NCBI RefSeq assembly: GCF_025024155.1
Contig: NW_026251755.1
Location: 248,001-312,000 of the forward strand
DNA: 64,000 nt
Source of the DNA: Gamsiella multidivaricata
Lineage: Eukaryota; Mortierellomycota; Mortierellomycetes; Mortierellales; Mortierellaceae
Reading direction: 5' to 3'
Shown here: positions 57,601 through 64,000 of the stretch, one piece after another
Numbering within the stretch: position 1 is the first letter of the stretch
Layout: each line of letters starts with the position of its first letter
Notes under the pieces: model-generated
What the model saw: only the letters and a program-made list of their open reading frames with translations
Told to the model about the DNA's origin: nothing
Databases searched by the model: none
Position numbers and translations under genes: made by a program

Positions 57601-58315
57601 GACGTGAGATTGACCGAGAGGGCTGTGACATAGCCATGGTTTCCATGGAGGCAATGGTGCTAGCCGGGGGTGCGGATTGTTGTTGACCTCGGTTTTCGGG
57701 GCGAGTAGGCATGCGGAGCCGCGAGGACAGGAGGAATCGCGTAAAATGACGCGACCAAAATGACCTGCCATCATCTGAAACCGACGAGTATTGGTGGCAA
57801 TGTTCGATTTGATTCCCTTGGCACCTCAGACCGCCAATGTCTACGCAATCAGGGCCCTGAAAGAGATCCCAGGCTGGTAGCGTATTAAAGCTATCACTGG
57901 TAGTCAATCCTTGACAATTGTCTGCAATGGTTCGTCGCCTCCTTTTCCTGAGGATGGTCTCATTACTGGTTTCATTGTTCGAGTTACTGCCACTCATGCC
58001 GCTCATGTCATCTATGCTGCAGTTGTCCACTCTATTTGGGACATTGCTGACGCTAGTGGTAACAATGTTGTCGGAGGGTGCAGACCCACGTGTTGTAATC
58101 GTGTTGGTGTTGAGGGAAGGGCTTTGGCTGGCCTGTTTTCTACTGATAGACTTGTAGCACAAGGTGCAGTGATAGCAATCCTGGCAGAGTTGGTTCTTGG
58201 TTCCAACCAGGGGACAGAACCATAGAAGGAAATCCAGGTCCTCGCAACAGTATGCTAGAATCAAGCACAGGACTTCGTCTGGAAGGTCAAGCAGATGTCG
58301 GGGGCGGGAAGTCAT
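54666..58315 (-). CDS. F-box / leucine-rich-repeat protein with C-terminal membrane anchor
   Basis: Exons 57556-58315 and 54666-57166 join as G|CA into 1086 aa. The F-box starts at residue 8 (LLDLPDEVLCLILAYCC), followed directly by a Cys cluster (C34, C44, C47, C50, C53 in CPLVGTKNQLCQDCYHCTLC) that could bind zinc. After a long Ser-rich linker comes a second helical block (FHLLLVNKRLAGLAVQSLWN) and LRRs from about 430 (LRYLRLQGGFIDNQLLGALL, LEVLTVTSCVDMSGGALANL, LRYLVLETQHLKDDFLRGVV). The last about 25 residues contain LRLVMLLSVLVLGIVASL with only five residues after, resembling a tail anchor. F-box proteins recruit substrates to SCF ubiquitin ligases; a membrane-bound SCF adaptor is inferred. 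Substrate unknown. Confidence 0.8.
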
Positions 58316-60689
58316 TGTCTTACTACTATAGGCGGGCGAAATGGAAGTGAGGCGCCGGGAAAGTAGGAAGGAGAGGTGTGACAGTAGGGCGAGAGGAGAG
58401 GCAGAGATGCAGGAAAGAGATGGCCTGGTTCAGTCACTTAAAGAAGGGCATGAAAGAGGATTTGGTCAGGATGGGATGTGCAGCGGCGTACTTGTGCACA
58501 GGATCCTGTACAAGAAGCAAAGCAAAGCAGAGCAAAAGCGATCGCTACACGACATGACAGAAGGAAGGGCGTGGATCAGAAAAAGGGATCTCGACAATTC
58601 GATTGCATGTAGTTGGGATGCATAATGGAGACAGAGGAGGATGATCAAGGAGGCGCTTTCTTCATTCTGATTCCACTTCCATTGTCGCACACACACCTCA
58701 TGCTCGACACCAGTATTTGTGCACCATCTATTTTATTGCTCTATGCAGTGCACAGGCAGGCACGTTGGTACGGTGCACCTGTCGCTTGCTCTCATTCGCC
58801 AATTGCTCTTCCCTGCCCTGAACACAAATAAAAAGAGAAACCCCGACTGAGAAAGAATCGCTTGGTCCATGGTCCAAGCATTTCGAATGAGAGAGATCAG
58901 AAAAAAAACCAGAAAAAAGTAGAATGGAGACCTACAGTACAATTGTCGCGGTAGGACAAAAAAGGGGCGGTCCTTGTTATGCGCGGCGAGATGCAGAGAA
59001 GAATTTGGGAGAGTAAAGGAGGCTGGATGGAGGAGGAGACTGAGGGAGGTCTAGTGAGGGGAGCAGCAGGATAGTGTTTACTCTGCTGCTGCTGTTCATG
59101 CAGTTCTTTTTTATTTTTTGCTACAGTTAGTGCAAATGGTGAGAGAAGTGGAGAAAGAATAAAGGATGGCAGCGAAGAAACAAGAGGGGAGGAGATGACC
59201 GTGTAGAAGAAGGAAGGAAGGATTGGAGGGTAAGACTGAAAGATAGACCGACTGTTATTGCAGCCCCGTTTGCGGTTGCTGTTCGTGTTTGGTGTTGTTC
59301 GCAAATGGTCTCACCACACCGCCTCATCCCCAAACCCCCACTGTTAAACTTTGATCTAGGCAGCGCATGAATTCATAGTGTTACAGCGTAGGCTTTAGTC
59401 CCTCTTCCATACCGAGCACGACGAATAATCACATTCAGAGAACGGGTAAAAAATAAACCTGGAACCACAATCGATCATGCACCTCTCTGTCGAGACAAAA
59501 ACAATGCAGGTTGGCAGACCACACCGCCTCGTTCGAGAGTCTCTTACCTACTTGTCTATAACCACGCCATCCTTTTTTTTTCCACTTCTGAGACAACACA
59601 GGGGGAAGCAATATTGTATATCTAAGGCCAATCAGTTGACTAGACAATTTGTAAGGAACGTTTACCCTCTTATAGAAAAATGTTTAACGGCACTATCGGT
59701 ACAAACCAACCTTCATGTACATCGTTGGTGCGACCTACTCTTGGATATTGTAATGGATACAGACCATTCGCGTCTTCATTCATTTTGTTCCGCATATTTG
59801 TTTGCATAGCTTCCCGAACCCTTGCGGCCGAGATAGAATCTGTTTTTACGGAATTATGAACTGATTTGCCATAGCGCCACTGCCTCCATGTACTCATAAC
59901 GTAAGATCAGTTCGACCAACAGACAGCTACAGAAATAAAAGACTGGTACAATGCATATCTTCTTTGACAGGGGAACCAGGACAAGTGGCAAACTTTAGGT
60001 TTTTTTATCTCTCTTTGTGGTTAGGTCTGCTTGACATTCCACAGTTAGGCTTGTGAAATGGTTCAACTCGGGGAGATGACAGACTAAGTTACCGCCATTG
60101 TCACGTCTCATCTGATCTATACATGTTTTCGTTTCCAGCAGTATGTGTGCGTATTCATGCATATTTGTTGTTGTTTCTTTGTATCCGAATGACCCCTGCT
60201 TTGAAGAGCGCTGATTCCCTCGGATGTGCAGGCATTCTGGTAAAGAAAAGAGTGATGAAGGCAGACGAAACCTATGTCTTGATAAAGAATCGATTCTCTC
60301 TTAAAGGTCAATTATGGTCATCAAGGCGTGGGTGTACCCATCATCGCGGTGTAAATAAAGAAAAGAACCCCTGGATCAATTGTGGAAATCAGAAAATGCC
60401 GCCGCCCGTCTACCAGTCTTGTCCATCTTTCACGCAGCAAATTGTGTCTGTGTCGAAGATCGGCTCGGCGCCATCAGCAACAGCATAAACCACAGCAGAT
60501 AAAAATAAGGATACGATCAAAGGGCCTACGATTGTTTATTTTAGAACCGATCATCCATGCAGGGCCGTCAAGGGTACGCGTTGCTTGTGATGCTCCTATT
60601 GCTTGTAATACTTCTATTGCTTGTGTTGCTTCTATTGCTTGGGTCTGCTTCTATGCTTGTGTTTCCTGTGATGGTACAGATTCTGTCAG
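58316..60689. other. Long intergenic region with an 18-bp minisatellite
   Basis: 2.4 kb with no supported gene. The F-box gene leader occupies the left end. Low-complexity GA/CT tracts lie at 58870-59230. An 18-bp tandem repeat lies at 60580-60656. Frames seen here are short and overlap antisense frames. Confidence 0.45.
60580..60656 (+). repeat. 18-bp minisatellite, about four copies
   Basis: Consensus ATTGCTTGTGATGCTTCT, with copies differing at 1-4 positions; the last is one base longer. It lies just beyond the 3' end of the RING frame of the Ubl-RING gene. Confidence 0.85.
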
Positions 60690-61527
60690 TTACACCAGTC
60701 TATTCCTATTCGAGCGTTCGTTAAATCGGCAATTGGGACAACATGAGTTCCATTTGGCGTAACAGGCATTATGGAAACGATGGCCGCACCCAAGTGTCCA
60801 CCCCTCGTCCATGTGCTCTAGGCAGATACTACACTCCTCCTGAGCGTCGAGTAGCTGACTCGACGATCAAACAGCTCCATGCAATGGCTTCGCTACGACT
60901 GACAAGCTGATACCCATCCTTCCCCCTGACATCCTTCCAGTTTGAAGTGTATTGCTCGCCAGATAACATTGTCCCACGAAATCGATACTTGCAATTCTTG
61001 AAGCCGAACATGATGGGGACAATTTCATTGCTCTGATTACAGTGTGGGCATCGGAATTTTTCCTGTGATAGCTCCAGTATTCCGTATCCTCGTCTGCAAA
61101 CTACGCGGTATCCAGTAGTACAATCGCAGATGCATTCGACGTTCGTTCCAACCGAAACAACACGTCCAGTAGGAAACTCATAGAGCCCTACTATGCATGC
61201 ACCTTTAATATCTGATATGTCTGCGATGGCGGTATATCGGTAGGAGCATATGTCTAACGGTCTCCGGATATCCCCCCAATCAATATTTTTCTTGGGGTTA
61301 TAGGGCACAAGATCCTCTAGAAAATGATATTCTTCGATAGATTTTTGACTATCCTGGAGGCGGATGCCATTGATGTAAAGTTGGCCAAGGTCGGTGCGAC
61401 CGCAGACCTCATCAAGCGCGTCGGTAATGCGTTTCATTAGGAGGGCCATATATTCCTCCTTCCGATAGAGCACTGACACAGATGCGCCTGGCACGTTGGC
61501 GATGAAAATTTCGATCTTAGAATCCAT
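60690..61527 (-). pseudogene. Ubiquitin-like domain / RING-H2 E3-type gene with a one-base frame break
   Basis: From ATG 61527 (an upstream in-frame ATG lies at 61638) the first frame encodes a diverged ubiquitin-like domain (KIEIFIANVPGASVSVL ... LGQLYINGIRLQDSQKSIEE), a Cys-containing middle (CICDCTTGYRVVCRRGYG; FRCPHCNQSNEIVPIMFGF) and a stop at 60829-60831. One base off, a frame open across the stop gives LLDAQEECSICLEHMDEGWT, then LGCGHRFHNACYAKWNSCCP and NCRF, a complete C3H2C3 RING-H2, ending at 60690-60692. Ubl, the middle block and RING together form a plausible E3 ligase. The break needs a +1 shift between about 60834 and 60850. It is either a recent mutation, a sequencing or assembly error, or, least likely, programmed frameshifting. 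Marked pseudogene provisionally. Confidence 0.6.
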
Positions 61528-61638
61528 TATGGGATATGTTGTTGAGAAAACGAAGTTGTTAGAGAGGCGGCGACGTTCGCAGGGCCTCTCTTTATCTGCA
61601 TCTGCAACCAAGGCCGAACAAGCCTGACGCACGGACAT

Positions 61639-62387
61639 TGCTGCAATTCAAATATTTAGAAAGCCGTATTTTAATTCACCATGATGACAGCGATCCTTGT
61701 CTGTGGTGTCGCGCAAATACAACGGAGGGAATGTGTGGTATGAGTCTTGCTCTTCAATTTGCGCGCAATTCATTGTTTCATCCGCTCCCCATTAACACCC
61801 TCCTCACCCACGAGGTGAGAACCGCCCTCCGGTTCCGGATGCAGGCGAGGCCAACCCCTCTTCACAAAGAAATGCACTGAAACTACGTCTCGTCTAGAGA
61901 TTTCCTCAAAGGCGGCCAGGATATTGAAAAGAAACAATCCAGACGTTCCTGAAAAATTGAGCGGATTCCAAAATGATATTGTCTACACTTGATACGCAAT
62001 CTCTGCGCAGATAGTTGGCAATCAACCCAAATGATGCTCGGCATTCATCACCAAGATTCTTCGATGTACATTTTGATATCTCATTATACCTCTCCATCAT
62101 TAAAAGGTAGTCGCTATTCACCCCCTACAACGCGCTTGCTTTGTGGCAACATATCTCATTACTATTTCCAGTAAGAACAACAAGGAGTGGAGTCAATGGT
62201 GTCTTGACTTGTGCTCCGTATGAGTGAACAAATCTAGTATCCTCGTGTTGGCCCTCGTATGGATTGGCCGTCGTTTTCCTAAGCAGCGCATCCTCTGACT
62301 TCATGGCTGCATGATTGCTCAAGCACACAGGCAGTAGAGGAACAAAAAGCAGGTATATTTTTTAGGGGTAATCTACTTGCCAACAAG
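61639..62387. other. Intergenic, nothing recognised
   Basis: About 750 bp upstream of the Ubl-RING gene. Short frames only; no repeat, RNA or domain signal. Confidence 0.4.
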
Positions 62388-62645
62388 AGTTGTCAGTCTC
62401 TGTAGGGGATCCATGTAAAATATTAGGCGCGGTTGCCAAAGACAAAGGCAACCTGAGCGCAAGCAGCAGACCCCTTCGTGAAGCAGGCGCCGTGCAAACG
62501 CAGGGAAAATATCGCTTAGGCCATAGGCCCGATTTTCAGAATAAAGAAGTTACATGGATTTCCTATAGGAACTGACTTACATGCTCAACGTGGCAAATGT
62601 GTTTCCGGATGGGTTGTCAAATAAGACTGACAGCCGAGGTTACTA
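62388..62645. mobile_element. MITE-like element, second copy
   Basis: Shares CAACCTGAGCG, CGTGAA, CCGATTTTCAGAA and AGTTACATGGATTTCC blocks with 7795-7915. It ends with GGTTGTCAAATAAGACTGAC AGCC (62612-62635), the inverted form of the 7559-7583 end. No coding capacity. It lies about 420 bp from the tRNA-Thr gene on its 3' side. Confidence 0.6.
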
Positions 62646-63063
62646 AGTAGATTATAACTTACGCTACATGATCGAGATGAAGAAGAATCCAGGGCCTTTT
62701 CACTTTTGCGGGGATAATGGATGTAGTAGGAGTATTGGAAAAGACGCTGCCCGTTAACCTCTTTCAAAAATGGATGAACTCTCGCGGTGTAGAAAGCATA
62801 TAAAAAGCGTCTTTTGCCGGGACATTATTTTTGTCAGTTATGGAAGTCGATTCGATTAAAAAGCAGAGATATCAGCGGATTGCTTTTTTTGGTGAGACGC
62901 TGTCAACTACATCGTTTTGCAGAGAAAGCTGCGCCCAATTCTATAAATCGAACTTTCTCTGTGGAGCCCAAAGTTGCTTCAGGTTCACAGGGGTAATTCT
63001 GCCTTGGTGCACTTGAGAACTATCCATCTATCAGTGAGAATGCGTAACAAAAATATATGCAAA
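62646..63063. other. Intergenic between MITE-like copy and tRNA-Thr
   Basis: About 420 bp without recognised features. Two overlapping short frames, no domain. Confidence 0.4.
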
Positions 63064-63135
63064 TGCCTCCTGCAGGGATCGAACCTGCTACCTTCTGCTT
63101 ACTAGGCAGACGCTCTACCAATGAGCTAAGGAGGC
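63064..63135 (-). tRNA. tRNA-Thr (anticodon AGT)
   Basis: The minus-strand cloverleaf starts at 63135. The acceptor GCCTCCT pairs perfectly with AGGAGGC, the D arm is GCTC-ATTGGTAGA-GAGC-like, the anticodon stem TCTGC/GCAGA encloses CTAGTAA with anticodon AGT, and the T arm is GCAGG-TTCGATC-CCTGC. 72 nt, intronless. Confidence 0.96.
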
Positions 63136-63493
63136 CATTGACGATATGGTCGCAGTATTCTATAAACTTACATATGTCACGTATAATCACCTATCTCTAA
63201 TTGCATAAACCCCTAATTGCACAAATTCCTAATTGCAACTAGGAAAAACTCTTCCTTCCGTACACATCGGTTATAGCAACTTCAAAACGTCTTTTACACT
63301 TTTGTTCGTTCGTGCGAGGCTACCAGTCCGGTTCCTTGTGATTTTCTCATTCCGCTCTCTGAGGCGGTCATTCCCATCTCTTTTTCTAGAGATTCACTCT
63401 CCCATTCGCCATCATCTGAGGCCCATCAGATTTTAGCAACCCTTTTATTTTTTATATTTTTTCTTTTCGCTTTCGCGGTCCAACCTCTTGGAT
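63136..63493 (+). other. Putative 5' end / leader of a tRNA-associated retroelement
   Basis: Starts about 37 bp upstream of the tRNA-Thr gene with sequence shared with the tRNA-Leu locus (63172-63214 versus 8103-8145). It contains three degenerate 16-bp repeats of CYCTAATTGCAYAAA. The T-rich stretch before the ATG at 63494 would serve as leader. Confidence 0.4.
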
Positions 63494-64000
63494 ATGCCTC
63501 CTCGAGGTTTTACCGATCACGACCCGGACGAGCCTATGGAGGGCACTGAAGGGTCGAGCCCTATTGTGGCCTCTGACGAGGTTTACACCCAGCTCCCAGC
63601 ATCTTCTGCTGGCACACCTGAACCCACTCAATCCTTGGAGGAGATGACTCCCGCCAAGGATTTCACCATTGTTTCCAGGCGTCGCCGGCACTGGCTGATG
63701 ATCCCTGCCTCTGCAATCTGTGAAGGCAGGCGTCCCTACCTACCAAATCTCATGATCGACATCAACACGGTCTTGAGTAAAAAGGCAACAATTATTGGAC
63801 AAGGGGCCATGGAGTATTTCGTGGACGATGACCCCATGGTCCTTATCCCAACCGTCGTCTTTGAGGTCGGCACGAGTGACCAACTACAGGCCGCCCTTCG
63901 TTGCGGTTTCACTAACATGGACGAAGACGGCAAACCAGTGAGGACTCATTTCCAGGAGTACACCACAACCAGGCAAAAGGCTAAAGAAAGCCAAGTTGTG
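63494..64000 (+). CDS. Probable retrotransposon ORF1-type protein, 5' part (runs off window)
   Basis: An ATG at 63494 opens 169 codons that continue past the window end. The product begins MPPRGFTDHDPDEPMEGTEG, is acidic and disordered at first, then carries FTIVSRRRRHWLMIP, a more ordered block and MVLIPTVVFEVGTSDQLQAA. No RT or endonuclease domain is within reach. Position 360 bp from a tRNA gene, the repeat-bearing leader and the atypical composition suggest the first ORF (gag/ORF1-like) of a retroelement. An ordinary host gene is possible; no domain was recognised. Confidence 0.4.
   Translation, partial: MPPRGFTDHDPDEPMEGTEGSSPIVASDEVYTQLPASSAGTPEPTQSLEEMTPAKDFTIVSRRRRHWLMIPASAICEGRRPYLPNLMIDINTVLSKKATIIGQGAMEYFVDDDPMVLIPTVVFEVGTSDQLQAALRCGFTNMDEDGKPVRTHFQEYTTTRQKAKESQVV

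Noticed and set aside
1..64000. CRISPR arrays, rRNA genes, bacterial operons
   Set aside because: No regularly spaced direct repeats with unique spacers, no rRNA-like sequence; intron-rich eukaryotic gene structure throughout.

Overview
The window looks like a nuclear contig of an early-diverging fungus, most likely Mortierellomycota (Mortierella/Linnemannia-like). Genes are split by short GT-AG introns of about 50 to 150 nt and have T-rich flanks. There is a CotH-type secreted protein, a metazoan-type Mediator subunit (MED23), and large leucine-rich proteins of a kind that I associate with Mortierellaceae. The species assignment is inference; the gene structures were read by hand from splice motifs and reading-frame continuity.

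Layout. 1-5.2 kb: 3' end of poly(A)-binding protein, a GTPase-less Ski7-like protein, and a six-exon FAD monooxygenase with an 11-nt microexon. 5.2-9.7 kb: gene-poor, with a tRNA-Leu gene, an inverted-repeat (MITE-like) element and a short repeat pair. 9.7-13.2 kb: convergent housekeeping genes, mitochondrial adrenodoxin reductase (ARH1) and SUA5. 13.6-27.4 kb: accessory island in which two large paralogous multidomain proteins (980 and 928 aa) flank a CotH gene, decayed Tc1/mariner transposases and a decayed ubiquitin-like gene. 27.9-33.2 kb: a seven-exon MED23 gene. 33.2-34.9 kb: decayed LRR-protein remnant. 34.9-43.5 kb: dense housekeeping block: heme oxygenase, N-myristoyltransferase, dolichyl-diphosphatase, tubulin cofactor C head-to-head with a METTL23-like methyltransferase, and RER1. 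44.5-48.7 kb: a 1316-aa low-complexity protein. 50.3-58.3 kb: valyl-tRNA synthetase and a tail-anchored F-box/LRR protein. 58.3-64 kb: a Ubl-RING protein whose RING lies one frame off, another copy of the inverted-repeat element, a tRNA-Thr gene, and the start of a probable retroelement ORF running off the end.

Functional threads. The housekeeping genes cover translation and tRNA (PABP, SUA5, ValRS, two tRNAs), secretory and glycosylation functions (RER1, dolichyl-diphosphatase), heme/iron metabolism (ARH1, heme oxygenase), lipid modification (NMT), tubulin folding (TBCC) and transcription (MED23). Accessory features are a lineage-type LRR family, Ubl/RING/F-box ubiquitin-pathway genes, CotH and mobile elements. 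The two tRNA loci share flanking repeats on both sides, which points to elements that target tRNA genes. No operons, CRISPR arrays or rRNA genes were seen.
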